In this document: piece after piece, positions 52,873 to 64,000 of the stretch
Layout of the letters: every line of letters starts with the position of its first letter
Numbering within the stretch: the first letter of the stretch is position 1
Assembly: GCF_018691265.1 (NCBI RefSeq)
Contig: NW_024881313.1
Location: 38,371,518 to 38,435,517, forward strand
Direction of reading: 5' to 3'
Length of the DNA stretch: 64,000 bases
Source: Tyto alba
Lineage: Eukaryota; Chordata; Aves; Strigiformes; Tytonidae
Translations under genes and position numbers: made by a program
The notes under the pieces: model-generated
What the model was told of the DNA's origin: nothing
Databases searched by the model: none
What the model saw: the letters and a program-made list of their open reading frames with translations, nothing else

Positions 52873-53050
52873 TCACTGCGCAATCATGAGGCCATACTTG
52901 GAGCACAGAAGGCCCCTTTTCTTTTCCCGTTCGGTGAGGAAATTCCTCAATTTGGTGGTGGGGAAGGTAACCAGTGCTTGCTGCCTGTTGTCCAAACCTG
53001 TCTCTTGAAGCCAGGGGCTCTGAAGGCACTCTGAGGCTGATGGCCTTCCC
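52873..53050 (-). CDS. SPEG-like: SPEG-like last coding exon
   Basis: 178 nt with stop TGA at 52875-52873. GRPSASECLQSPWLQETGLD, then VTFPTTKLRNFLTEREKKRG and a short tail ending MIAQ. It follows the SPEG C-terminus (VTFPTARLRVFVRNREKRR). Confidence 0.93.
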
Positions 53051-56000
53051 CTAGAACAGACAAAGGTGAGAAAGTCAGTCAGGGAAGTGTGCTGGGTGAG
53101 GAGGCTCCTTGGAACTGGGGGGAAAGAAGAGGCAATAGCCAGGATCTGCACCAACTGTGCTGTTGGGAGAGCAGACACCATCTTACCAGGGGTTTGCACA
53201 CAGCGTGCTCTGGAGAAAGGACACTGCTCCCCCAGAGAGACCCGCGTAGCATCGTGTGAGCTTCACTTTACCCTTCCTGGTTGTTCTCAGAAACTCACAG
53301 GCTACATCGGAGCTGACAGGGTAGTTGGCACTCAACCTGCCCCAAAAGAAGAGAATTGATCAGCATGAAGGACATCACTTAAGACGCTCCTTCTCCCATG
53401 AATTCCCACCCAGCAGTGAGAGGAGGGTTATAATAATGCACAGAGATATCATACCAGAAACAAAACCCCAAAAGCCACTGTTCTTCAGCAGGTTTCATGG
53501 CTTTTGCTGCTTTGTCATTTGGTGTAATTTGAATTTTTTTGGGTAAAATTGGAGCTTTACAGACGAGTCTGAGTGAGAAACAGCAGAAATTTCTGTGTTA
53601 TAAAACAGCTTCCTTACTCTACTTTGGAGACATTGCTGGGACTGGGCATCCTGACATGGTGCAGCCAGCTCCATACCCTCCATCACACACCCTTCTGTGC
53701 ATGGCCAAGGAGAGCGGGGCACAACTGAGGTTAACTCTCCAAGTCAATGCATCTCCCCTGGTTGATGACTCGGAAATTGCTCTTTTAAAGCTGCTCATAA
53801 GGCAGGGAATGACAGACTGACTTACATGATGAAGGCTGTGATTCCGACGGACCAGATGTCGGTCTGCGGGAGGGCTCCTTGCTCTGTCAGCAGTTCTGGA
53901 GCTAGAAAAGCAAACTGGTGTGAGCCCAGCTCCCCTCCAATGCACTGAGACCAGCACACAAGCAGTGAGTACTTTTATGCTTTGCTACCTTCCCAAGAGT
54001 GAAGAAGAAAAAGCTTCTAGTACAAGAAGCTAGTTGAGTAAGAGAATATTGAGAACACCAGGACCCTGAGCTCTGGACACGTGTGTTCTGGCCAGAGTAG
54101 TGTTGGCCGTGGCCCCTGGCTCTGTCCTTCGTGGTCTGCAAGTGAGGTGGCTGTCACCAGTGGATGTTCCCACAAACTCAGGCTGTTGCTGGAGGGCAGC
54201 ACCTGGGAGACTTTGCTTGCTGGGGCCAACTGCTGCCTTGACCAATGGCCCTGTCTGTCTTTCTGTTTACCACAGATTGCATACAAGGCCAAGGTTGCTG
54301 TTACTAAACTCTGTACTCACCCATGGTTTCAACATAGTCCATGCACTTGTCCATAGTAATAACTTTGTCTTGTGTGTAGAACTGTGCATTGCCAAAATCC
54401 AGGAGTTTCAGCAGGTTGGGCTCGGTGATGATGATGTTTTCAGATCTGAGATCCAAGTGCAGGATGTCGTGTGTGTGGAGGTACTCAATGGCACTGAGGA
54501 TCTGCCACAGGTAATCTCGGACCTCCACTTCTGAGTAGGATGTCCTGTTAGAATAAAGGAGATAGAAACCAGAGGTGTCCTATCTGCATGCCCAAGGACA
54601 CCATTCTTCATTCACGATCATCCTCCCCTGGATGTCTCATCCCATGAGGCCCTTGAGAATCAAGAAGAAACAACTCTATTCATTTAGCAAATCTATTGTA
54701 TATGGAGAGGCCATTCTGTACTGTGAGTCAGGTTTACAGATGCAAGAAGTTCAGGAGGATGTAGAGTTGCATGTCAGAGAAAGCAGTGGTTGTGCAGAAA
54801 TCCAGATGCAGATTTGATGCCCACCATTCCCTCTCCTTTAATCATCGGGTTTCAGCAGATCCATTTTCTACCATTGTGAGAAACAATATAGAGGAGAAGT
54901 GAGGCTTTCTGAGCCACAGTAATCTCCTTGTTATGGGAGAGGGTGTTTCATATAAACTACTGTGAACTGCTTTCAACATCTCAACTGGGTGGCCCTGAAT
55001 GTCCTCTACCCCAACCTTGTAGGAAACTTACGTAATTTGTTTTATGTCACAAGAGGTTGCAGAACAAATACATCACAAATCCCATGTGCAATGACAGCAC
55101 ACTGGAACAGATGGAGAGAGATGATTCAGTTTTCTAGGGGAAAGAAATAGGAGTTTTTCTCCCTACACCAGCCCTGACTGGAAAACTCTTCCCTCCACTT
55201 GTTGTTACCGTAACGCCAAAGAGTGGAGTAGCTCTGGTCCCACACACATCTCCTGGATCAACACTAAGTGCCGTGGGCTGACATAGGCTCCCTTCAGCTG
55301 AGCTATGTTTGTGTGATGAAGCTTCCTCAGGACTTGGTACTCCAGGAGCACAGTCTGCTTGTCCTCTTGCCAGTAAGGGATAATTTTAGCAGCTAAAGTC
55401 TTGCCGCTCACTTTTTCTCTGCACTGTCGGACGATGCTGAAACGCCCCCTGGTACAAAGGAACACAAGGGCAAGTTAAACCTCTCTGCTACTCTTGGAAG
55501 AGCCAGGAGCTTCTATTCTTTAAAACCACCAGGATCCCATGCTGTGTTTTTCATCCATGCCCGATGTGGAGTTATTGCATCTATTGTCACAGTTTGCACA
55601 ACCTCTCGCGTCTCTAAATTGTACAGTCGCTTTAAATTGCAGGAGTGAGAGCTGAACTCCTTTGGAGAGAGAGAACATGGCTCATCCTATCTTGAGCAAG
55701 AGAACTACCCCTTGTTAGAAACAGAAGTAAGTGCCTATCTTCTAGCTAGATTCTCAAGAAGATCTCAAGTTGAATCCTAACTCCATGTCTGAAACTGGTA
55801 GCTGCAAAGGTTTATGCAGCAAGGAGAGGAGCCTTTGATAGCCCTGGGGTCACTTCACAATATACTAAGGGTCTGTCCTGGTGCCCAGCAGAGACCCTTT
55901 TGCTCTCCCAGAAAATCCACACCTGAATCCTACCAAACCAAAATGAAGATCATTCAGCCAGTGATCTCAGGCTCATATGTATTGCTGTGGAGGTGTTTTC

Positions 56001-59000
56001 AACACGACACTGTGACACTAGGTGAGCAGTGCATTTGTAAAAGTGACTTTTCTAGGCTCCAGCCACACACAGCATTTCTCTCTGGCTGGTTGAGTGCTCA
56101 GCTGGATTCATTACCTTTTGATCTCTGTTTGGAAGGCATAGGTCTGGTAGGTTGGGAAAGGCTCAGATGGTGTGATCATTTCGCTCTCTTCTTCAGTAGC
56201 AGCCGATGGCAAGTTCTCCATTGCAGCACGAAGCTCTGCAGAGAAAAAACAACAAGGGATTACATGGGAAAACACCTCTGTCTGGGAACTGGAGCCTCTC
56301 TGAGCCACCCTCCACTATCTATGAACAACGACAAAGGCGACAGCAGAACTTTCTCCAGGCAAGTCTGCAGGTTGTCTCCCAGCTGTGGCACCCAACGCTA
56401 TCTGAATGCAACAGATTCTGGACTGTCCACCCAGTAATTCCCTCGTGCGACCACTCCAGACTATGGGGTGGATTATATGTTGTGTGCTATGATATCAAAC
56501 CTCTCAGCCCCTGGTTCTCATCTTCTCACATAAAAATTCATCAGGGCATGGTAAGACACTGACAAAGAATTAGAAACTTCTTTTAGGGCAGCAGCTGAAA
56601 CTTGTTGCTCTGGTCCTGGCTTGTGGTTGTGTCTGAGCGCTCCCTGAAATACTAAAGCATCCCATGACACATTAGAGCATCTGCTTGGAAATGCTGAGCA
56701 CAGTGAGATATGCAAATGAATCCTGGGCCAAGGGAAAGCAGAGGATTTAGGGTGAGTTAAAAATATCTCTGTGAACTGTTTTTTACAGAATAATCCTCTC
56801 CACTGGGAGGAAATTCCAGTTAGACCACCCTTCCGCTTCTTGGCAGAAAGGATACTTCCTTTGCTACAAGGATGTATTTGCTCTGAGGTTTTGAATTTCT
56901 TAATTTTAAAAACATGTGAATAGTATGAAGTATTGAAACAGGTGAAAAAAATAGTAAATTGAGCTTTCCTTATTTCAGAGACAAAATACAGCTGAGAAAT
57001 GCACCACAGTGGGGTGATAATTCCCAGCAGCAAACACCATAACATGTAAATTAACTACTGAATTTAGGACTGAGTCCATAACAAAGAGTACGTCCCAGGC
57101 TTTCACCAGTGGCAGATCTATATCAATAGATCAGTGCCTCCAGTAACACAATCATTGGCCCGGACCTGTTTCCTCATGATCTCACATGAAAAACTGAGTG
57201 TGTCTTCAGTGGGCAGTCTACAGTTTCCAGATTTTTATTTTATTATTAAATTTTTATATATATGTACAAATTATTGATATTTGTATATCGCTATTATTTT
57301 ATTATTTGTTTGTTATATATTTACACATATTCCCCAACTGCGTCCAGATTTAGAAAATAATTTAAATAAGAAAGCCAAAGAGGAGGAAGCCCTTAAACCG
57401 CCCTGAACCAAGTGGAATTGGCCTTGATTCACTTGCTCTCGACCTCTGGACCCTCATCCAAAAGGGTGTGATTGTTTTGATGCAGGAAACCCACAATGTT
57501 TTCTTGGCATTTGATCTTACCCGTTTGATCTTTCCCAGTGATTTGCACTTTGGCAGATGGGTCGCTGTAAGGCCCCATTCCTGCTTTACTGGTGCAGGCT
57601 ATCCTGAAGCAGTAGATAAACCCCTTGGAGAGATTTTTGGCATAGTAGCAGCAGTCAGCAATGTCAGAAGCAAGAGTCATCCACTCCCCATCTTAACCAA
57701 GGAAAGAAAGAAAAGAGATTAGGGCTCATTTAAGATGCTTACACCATTTTGTTTTTTTTTTTTTGTTTGTTTGTTTGTTGTTTTGTTTTGTTTTGTTTTG
57801 TTTTGTTTTTCAGTTTTGGGGTTTTGTTGTTTTTTGTGTTGGTTTTTTTTTTTTTTTTTTCCATCAACATTACTTATGTGCTGGGAATATGGTGGAACAG
57901 TGGATTCTCGTAGAGTGAAGGAAAAACTGACTTGCTATGGCCAACTTTTGTGCATGGTGCCATTGACTGTACATGTGCCAAAGTCATCTTTCCTGAAATC
58001 AGCTGGTTTATATCTAATCAGCCCAAGGTTTGGCAATATTGTTTCAGAGGAATGGCGGAACTTTCCTGTATACTTTCTGTTTATCCTGTTCATGCCACCA
58101 ATATCTAATGTAAATATACATCAAAACTCCAAACAAAAGCCTAGAAAAATTACCATTTTTTTTTCTCTTTGTCCCTGTCTTGAATTCAACTGAAACCATG
58201 AGGTGCTGGATTTCAGGACAGAACTATTCATTAACACCTTCGTAGGAAACCCAGTGTTTGAAACTTTGGTAGGTTTAATCAGCTTTTATGAAACTCAGAT
58301 GATTTTTCAGGGAACTGAAATTGTAGGTATGTTCTGGACTCATTATTCACGGGACTGAGGTGTGAAGTAGAAGATCACCAGCAAACATTTAATGATCATT
58401 CATTTCACGTGATGCCGTGTCCTGTACTTTGCCATTGCTGCTGTGCACAAGGCTGAACTCAACTCCCTGAGACTGCCTGAGATTAAACCCATCCTTTCAT
58501 TCAAATAAACACTGGTAGAGAGCCTCAAACCATAGGAGAAGCAATAACCCATCACACAAAACAAAGGTATCAGTGACTTTGCATGATACTGGTTGAATTA
58601 GGGTGTGTGTATGTATAAGAAGGAGCAGATACAGCTTAGAAACAGAGAAAAGTGTCTGCAGAAGCAACATGCAAAAGCCTACTATCAGATAATGTTTAAA
58701 ACAAGGATTTTTTTTTTTTTCTTCTGATTATCTTAATTCTCCTGTGTTCAGGAAAGCAGGACTTTTCATGATCCTGCCAAATGCACAGAACGCAATGGAA
58801 GTTTGTAGATGTTGTTTCCTGGTTTTCTTCCTAATTGGAACAACTTGCATGTGTATCCTCCCTAAAGTCTTGCCTACAGTTGTGTCAAAAGGAATAACAA
58901 TAAAGCAAGTTGTGTTGGAGGAAAAGTGACTGACAGCAACTCCAAAGTGAAAAGATAGAAAGCTGCTGCCCATGCTTATGCTAATCCAGGAAGGAGTGCA

Positions 59001-60010
59001 TGTATGTTTGGAGAATTAAAAGTAGGAACATGGAGCAGCTGAATCCAAAGGCTGTGTACGTGTGACTGCAGTAGAAATTCCTATCAGACAAAGCCTTCGT
59101 AATAATAACAGCAAAAGCAGTCCCAGGAGAGATGGAACAGGCTTGGGGATTTGATTCAAAGTTCATGGAGTTAAACAAGAAAACATCCACTGACTTCATC
59201 AGGCTCTGGACCAAGCCTTGGAGGAGACTATCAAAGGGATGATGCAGTTTTGCCAAACTTTTGTCATCTTGCCCTGGCTGTTTGCCATAAACTTTCAGCA
59301 TAATCAATGGAAAAGAAAGCATAGCTGTTTAGTAGGGGATGAATTGCCTTTTTGATAGACCATCTGTCTCCACAGACCATGCAGAAAACCTGGGTATAGG
59401 ATGATATTTTCTGCTGATTGTTATTGCTGGGCATTATTAGCGTATAATGTCAGAACTGTAGTTTGAGAGGATTACTCAGGACTGCGTATCTGGCACCAGC
59501 CATGCATATTCTTCTGTAGCTCTTCACTTTTTGCTCATGTCTTCCATGCGACCTAGTCTGATTCACACTTTAACAAAGCCTTTATGTGAGTATGCATATT
59601 CCAGGCTGATATAGCCAGCACAACATCTAACTTTTAGATGGCTAAACGATGGCTGTATGAATTTCATTCCCAACTCTAAACCAGGGAGCTAAAATCGGAC
59701 TGTTTCTGAATAAAAATAAAACATCCAGCTGAGGAAGAGATCATACAAATCAAGATGTTCCCTGCAAGGCATAAGGGCAGTATTCCACTCACCTTCGCTC
59801 TTGCACTGGACAGTGTAATGGACGGGGGTGTTGGTTTCCATAGGTTTCCAGACCACCTGCACTCCATCCTTATAGACCTCCACGATGTCAGGGGGTGGAG
59901 GGCTGGGAGGAACTTCTGTTGAGAGGAGGCACAAAACCCAGTGACTGTTAGTAATAGCACTGCTGTGATACGTACCTCTACACCCAGCATTTCCCAGTTA
60001 CAGATATTCT

Positions 60011-60051
<41 letters not shown>

Positions 60052-63000
60052 ACACACCTAGTGGAACAGCAGTTTAACTGTGCCTAATTTAAACTCAACA
60101 TTAAGATTTTGAAGTCTGGTTCTAGAACTTCATAGTTACTGGAGTGGCTCTGAATCCAGGAGAGAAACTGAAGAGTCAAGAGGAGGGAATGAACGCTGCA
60201 GAATGTGCCACGTTACCAGACAGCCAGGGTCGTGGCTGTGGGCTAGAGCAGGCAAGGGAGAGATTTTCCTCTGAACCTATCGACAGAAATCTCACCTCAC
60301 AGGTATTTACAGGTCACATTTCTGGGCAAAAATGCTTGTAATACCTACTTCTGTAGCTAATTCTTCTCTTACCTGCTTTTCTTATGATGCAAGAGGTGGA
60401 TGCTGAGCCCAGGGAGTTTGTGGCCACACAGGTGTAAATACCAAAATCATCAGCACTAATGGAGAGAATAGTTAACAGCTGGAAGTTTTTGAGCGTAGCT
60501 GAGATGAGAATCCGGCTGCTGCTGTGGACAGGTATCCCATCTGAAAAGCAGAAGATAGGAGAGATAAGTCCCCTGCACATTTTATACCAAGGTGTCTGAA
60601 AGCCTCCCTGCACCCCTGTCCCGGGGATGGGGACTCCCTAGGGGGATGCCACTGTCACCTCTGAACCAGCCGATGTGCAGGGAGGAGTGAGCTGCTGTCC
60701 GGCACGACAGCGTCACGCACTGTCCGACTGCAGCAGCTTGATCAATGAGCTCCTCAGTGAACGAAGGTGCTGCAAAGAAGAGGAAAAACAGCAATTCAGA
60801 GTAGCCGAGAGGGTGATGCGGAAAATAAGTGCGCACAGGACGTCAGAAAGCATTTTTAATTGGTTTCAAGAACATTTCTGGTTCGTGCTCTGGCACTCCT
60901 TTGACCACCCATTGGAGAATTCCCTGGGCATTGGGCACACGGGTGCAGGATCCCTCTTCATCCCCATGCATGCAGTATGACTGCTCATTCATGGTAATCC
61001 AGATGGATCTTGGAAGGCCCATGGGGAACATCTGCATTGCCCAGCCCTGCTGGTACAGCTATGGCATCAGAACAGCTCAGAGCAGAGAGTGAGCATGTCA
61101 CAGCAAGAGTTTTCTTCAGGCTTAGCTTAAATGGGGGTGCAAAACTAAATTATGGTATCTCAAGGATGAGGGGATCAGCTGAAGGCAACACAAGAAGAGA
61201 GAAGATATAAAAGATAGATATGGAAGGAGGTAAAAAAACAGGGCATCAAACAAAATCTCCATGGGAAAGGGGGAGCTCAAGTTTTCTTCTTTATTTCTCC
61301 AGGATTTTTCCTCTGCAGTGCCCAAGAGCTGCCAGCCTCACATGCCTGCCCTTCCCAGTGCTTGGCTGGGCTCTGCTGAATAATGGGGCATTAACCTGAG
61401 CTCAGAAAATGCTCCTGCTAGAGTTAAGGGGAAACTTGCCTGGGCAAAAGCAAGTTTGGCTTTGATGCCCCAGCATTTGGGGCTGCCCCACCCTTTTTCA
61501 TTTCATAGCTCTATAGCAGCGTGTCTGGCCCTTACACTTGCGTGCAGGACTGGAGCATAGGAATTGACAAGTGCCATCCCACTCTTGGACAGTCCCTTTA
61601 TTCTCTTTCGAGCTTACACAGAGATTTCATTCCTTTTCAGTGGCTTCCTCGAATGGCTCCAATTTGCAAGCAATGCCAAAGACAAGACAGTTTTAGGAAG
61701 GACATAGTTATGATGTGAACAGAGGAGGCTGGCCCATATTGCATGAATTGGTCCAGGTCATCTCAAGACAATCATTGCAGATCCATCCTTAGAAATGGGA
61801 CTCCCACAGCACTGTCATATTCATTAGTGACACTTCATGACAAAACTAACTGATGACTTATGCAATAGTAATACCTTTATCCTTTGGCATGAGACTTGAT
61901 AACTTGAATGAAGAGAGTGCTGATTTCCTCTTCAGAGATCCTTCAGCCCCTGTTAACAGCTCTTCTTCTAATGCCTCACTTCCCAATTCACCAAATTCTG
62001 TTTTGAAGAAAGGATGAGAAGTCATTTTAAGTCCATCCTTCTCCCTGTGGCATCCATTTATAGCAGACAGTTCTGCCATTTGTACGTAAATAGCTCAACA
62101 GTCACAGGTTTCCTTATTATCAAGCCTTCAGTCAACAGGGAAGGCTGTGATAGCTATTATAGACAGAATGATGTCCTGGAAGAAGAGGACATGTCAAGGG
62201 ATGGCAGAGAAGAAAAGACAGACTCTGTTTTTCAGTGTCATCAACTTAGGTAGCTAGGGTGACTTCAACTTCTCCCAGTCACTTTAGGTTTAAAGATTTG
62301 CCACGGTCAGATGATAGCTGCAGGAGGACCTGCAGCAAGAAAAGCATCATCCAGCCCTCGTCTGCTTTCGTGAAAACTCAGACAGGGGAATTTAAACCAC
62401 TTCCATTATCAGATTAATCCAGCTGACTCTGCACCAAAGTGAGCCAGTAACAGAGAGCTAGTGGTAGGACTGAAGACTGATAATTTCATAACCTGAAACT
62501 GCCAGTTTTGCAATGACTGTCTAAACACAACCTCAGATATGCTGGGGGAAAAGGAAAAGGCAGATTTAGCAGAGCCCAGTTATAGCAGCAAATCTATGAA
62601 GGCACAGAGTAAAATATTTACCTTCCTCTGCCTCTGGCTCAGGAGATGTCTTTCCTTTTAGGATTCTTGAAATATGGGCAACAGAAGCTTTTACTTTCTT
62701 CTTCAGACTCTGCTCCACTGACTGCTCCACTGAATGAGACCTTGCATATGGCTTAAAGAGTCCTGGCTTGTTGTAGAAGGAGCTTTTCTGCTTACCACTT
62801 GCGTCTTTCTGGGGGCCATACCTTTCTTTATGACTCTCTGACCCTTTCCCCATGGCTAATAAATTAGTTGCTTTTGAGTCCTCAGATATTTCCAAATGGT
62901 TCTTCCTGTTCTTGTCCTCTGCCCCTTCTCTGATGCAGAGTCTTTTATCCTTATGCAAATGTCCCGCAGGAGGTGACCTTGCCCTTTCACCAAAAGGTAT

Positions 63001-64000
63001 AAACCGTCTCCCAGTTGGTTTGGGTGGAGGCTTCCTATAGTTCATAAATTCAAATGGAAAATAGACAATGTCATACAAGTCAGAGAAATTCAAATAGGCA
63101 GGCTCTACCTCTGATATGTCAAGTTTTGGAGTTCCACTGCCAAGACTGGGTGTTTCATCTGACAAGTCTTTGATTTTCACTAAAGAAACTTCTGGGTGTT
63201 TACCAGTGCCCTTGCTCACTGACACTTGACTGGGTCTTTCTCCAGTGTCCAAGCCATCTGTTGAGGAAACACTCACTTGGCTAGAAGTGGGGCTCTCAAA
63301 CGCCAAGTCCTCCAGATGCTCACATTCACGAGGAACCGTCTGTGCTCCCTGCCCTTCCAATACCACTGACTCCTCATTCACAACAAGATAGGGTTCTGCA
63401 AGGTCATCCAGCTCAGAGACTTCTCCTCTTTTACCCCCTTGTACAGAAGGGAAGGACGTATCCGTGGGTGCTTGGCTACCCGAGCCTTTGTAGAACATCT
63501 CTGTGGGAGAAGAGATGTGCTTTCTGCCTTCCTCTTCACCAGTAACTGACTCTGCCCAAACATTCATCTCTTCAGAGAGGGAAACCATCTCATCCACTAA
63601 GCCCTCCAGCACAGCAGACTCCTCATCACTGTAAAAAGAAGACCTGTGATGTGAAAGCTCCTGACTTTCATCTCTGTGGAGCGACGGTGGGACAGTTTTT
63701 CCAGCATCACAGCTTCCACTTTCCAAGGCAATGCTTCTACCCTCACCATAAACCTTTGGATGTTCCTCATGTTGTAGCTCATAGACTGAAGCTGGAGCAA
63801 CTTCTGGTTGTGAAGCAGTTAAGACACCTCGTGGCCCACCCTCCTGATCAGCAGAAACTCTGCCATGGGGATAGGCAGCCCTGTGCTGCTCAAACACCTG
63901 ATGTCCAGCCTTGGAGAAAGGAGCAGGCGTAGTCTGTCTGGCTGCTCGGCTTCCACTTGCTGTCACGACAGATCTCACCTCACTGCGAGGTGATGCCTTT
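52873..64000 (-). CDS. SPEG-like: SPEG-family giant muscle kinase, 3' part (Ig-FN3-kinase; 5' end off window)
   Basis: Twelve exons read at decreasing coordinates in one frame: 64000+-62622, 61997-61875, 60769-60659, 60540-60373, 59915-59793, 57691-57521, 56235-56115, 55448-55209, 54544-54321, 53901-53826, 53336-53187 and 53050-52873 (stop). They give 1,020 residues. Order: a long S/E/P-rich linker, an Ig domain, an FN3 domain, a hinge, a protein kinase and a short C-tail. This is the plan of the C-terminal half of SPEG, which helps organise triads and Z/M-band-linked calcium handling in striated muscle. The kinase and tail follow SPEG's second kinase almost word for word (ILHLDLRSEN, NLLK, DIW, CYAGLSGGAV, VTFPTTKLR, REKKRG). 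Seen: GRFSIV glycine loop, AAK lysine, LHLD catalytic loop, DFG, APE. It is probably a SPEG paralogue, not SPEG itself, because SPEG sits elsewhere in human. Confidence 0.88.
53187..53336 (-). CDS. SPEG-like: SPEG-like exon, kinase C-lobe
   Basis: 150 nt. LSANYPVSSDVACEFLRTTR, then CYAGLSGGAVSFLQSTLCAN and PW. No long open frame marks it. It was found by splice sites, phase and the SPEG match CYAGLSGGAVAFL. Confidence 0.9.
53826..53901 (-). CDS. SPEG-like: SPEG-like exon, APE and F-helix
   Basis: 76 nt. APELLTEQGALPQTDIWSVG then ITAFIM. The APE motif and the F-helix Asp (DIW) are both present. Confidence 0.92.
54321..54544 (-). CDS. SPEG-like: SPEG-like exon, catalytic and DFG loops
   Basis: 224 nt. 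YLWQILSAIEYLHTHDILHL then DLRSENIIITEPNLLKLLDF: HLD with R in place of the usual catalytic-loop Lys, as in SPEG, and an intact DFG. Confidence 0.94.
55209..55448 (-). CDS. SPEG-like: SPEG-like exon, kinase N-lobe
   Basis: 240 nt. GRFSIVRQCREKVSGKTLAA then KIIPYWQEDK: glycine loop and the ATP-anchoring Lys. The C-helix Glu is in LLEYQVLRKLHH, and the hinge region is VLIQEMCVGPEL. Confidence 0.93.
56115..56235 (-). CDS. SPEG-like: SPEG-like exon, pre-kinase hinge
   Basis: 121 nt. LRAAMENLPSAATEEESEMI, TPSEPFPTYQTYAFQTEIK leads directly into the kinase glycine loop of the next exon, as SPEG's QTEIKRGRFSVVRQ does. Confidence 0.9.
57521..57691 (-). CDS. SPEG-like: SPEG-like exon, FN3 domain second half
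   Basis: 171 nt. GEWMTLASDIADCCYYAKNL, YCFRIACTSKAGMGPYSDPS: the Y-x-F-R-I...N/K-x-x-G-x-G-x-x-S ending of FN3. A short charged hinge follows. Confidence 0.92.
57747..57860. repeat. T-rich TTTG/TTTTG low-complexity tract
   Basis: T-run, (GTTT)n, (GTTTT)n, then T18, spanning about 110 bp 60 bp upstream of the FN3 second-half exon on the minus strand. Confidence 0.93.
59793..59915 (-). CDS. SPEG-like: SPEG-like exon, FN3 domain first half
   Basis: 123 nt. EVPPSPPPPDIVEVYKDGVQ, VVWKPMETNTPVHYTVQCKS: proline-rich entry and the conserved Trp of an FN3 domain. Confidence 0.9.
60013..60048. repeat. (AT)n microsatellite
   Basis: About 18 perfect AT units between the Ig and FN3 exons. Confidence 0.95.
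60373..60540 (-). CDS. SPEG-like: SPEG-like exon, Ig domain second half
   Basis: 168 nt. DGIPVHSSSRILISATLKNF, ISADDFGIYTCVATNSLGSA: the D-x-G-x-Y-x-C signature of the F strand, completing the I-set fold. Confidence 0.92.
60659..60769 (-). CDS. SPEG-like: SPEG-like exon, Ig domain first half
   Basis: 111 nt. APSFTEELIDQAAAVGQCVT, LSCRTAAHSSLHIGWFR: B-strand Cys and core Trp of an I-set domain. Donor AGAG|GTGACA. Confidence 0.9.
61875..61997 (-). CDS. SPEG-like: SPEG-like exon, acidic linker
   Basis: 123 nt, phase 1 at both ends. FGELGSEALEEELLTGAEGS then LKRKSALSSFKLSSLMPKDK. It joins the linker exon to the Ig domain. Confidence 0.85.
62622..64000 (-). CDS. SPEG-like: SPEG-like linker exon (continues past window)
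   Basis: One long open exon, at least 1,379 nt, ending EAEE|GTAAAT at 62621/62620. The frame stays open to the window edge. It is rich in S, E, P, G and K and mostly disordered. It corresponds in position to the long linker between the two SPEG kinases. One aromatic island stands out, YLNFSDLYDIVYFPFEFM, followed by KPPPKPTGRR. Confidence 0.85.

Larger units (their letters stand above)
53051..62621. other. SPEG-like introns
   Basis: Besides the listed exons they hold a TTTG/TTTTG low-complexity tract (57747-57860) and an AT microsatellite (60013-60048). No other exon is needed, since every junction keeps phase. No repeats of known family were recognised. Confidence 0.5.

Overview
This is a vertebrate, almost certainly avian, nuclear window. 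It carries several copies of the bird LINE CR1 with the typical 3' tail, a solo LTR of a kind I recognise from bird genomes, and the conserved gene order CCDC13 - HIGD1A - ACKR2 - CYP8B1 (human 3p22.1). All reading was by eye. Exon limits were placed by matching splice sites and checking codon phase from exon to exon.

Layout. About 1-29.8 kb, minus strand: CCDC13, a coiled-coil centriolar-satellite/cilium protein. Thirteen coding exons give about 625 residues; the last ~90 residues expected from the human protein lie off the left edge. Its promoter is a CpG island at ~29.43-30.08 kb with an RFX X-box. About 30.3-36 kb, minus strand: HIGD1A, three coding exons and 95 residues, driven from a second CpG island (~35.44-36.22 kb) with ZNF143/THAP11-, CRE- and CTCF-like motifs. 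About 36.2-41.8 kb: gene-poor DNA with a CR1 tail and a ~1 kb solo LTR. 41.8-42.9 kb, plus strand: ACKR2, an atypical chemokine receptor with DMY in place of DRY. 45.6-47.1 kb, plus strand: intronless CYP8B1, sterol 12-alpha-hydroxylase, bracketed by two related LTR fragments. 47.2-52.8 kb: intergenic. 52.87-64 kb, minus strand: the 3' part of a giant Ig/FN3/kinase gene of the SPEG family. It contains the linker region, one Ig domain, one FN3 domain and the complete C-terminal kinase. The 5' part is off the right edge.

The genes are not a functional unit; this is an ordinary block of unrelated neighbours. The least expected item is the SPEG-family kinase beside CYP8B1, since mammalian SPEG sits elsewhere (human 2q35). 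It looks like a second SPEG-type gene with an intact kinase motif set. The second point of interest is that CYP8B1 points the same way as ACKR2, whereas in human, as I recall, the two are tail to tail.
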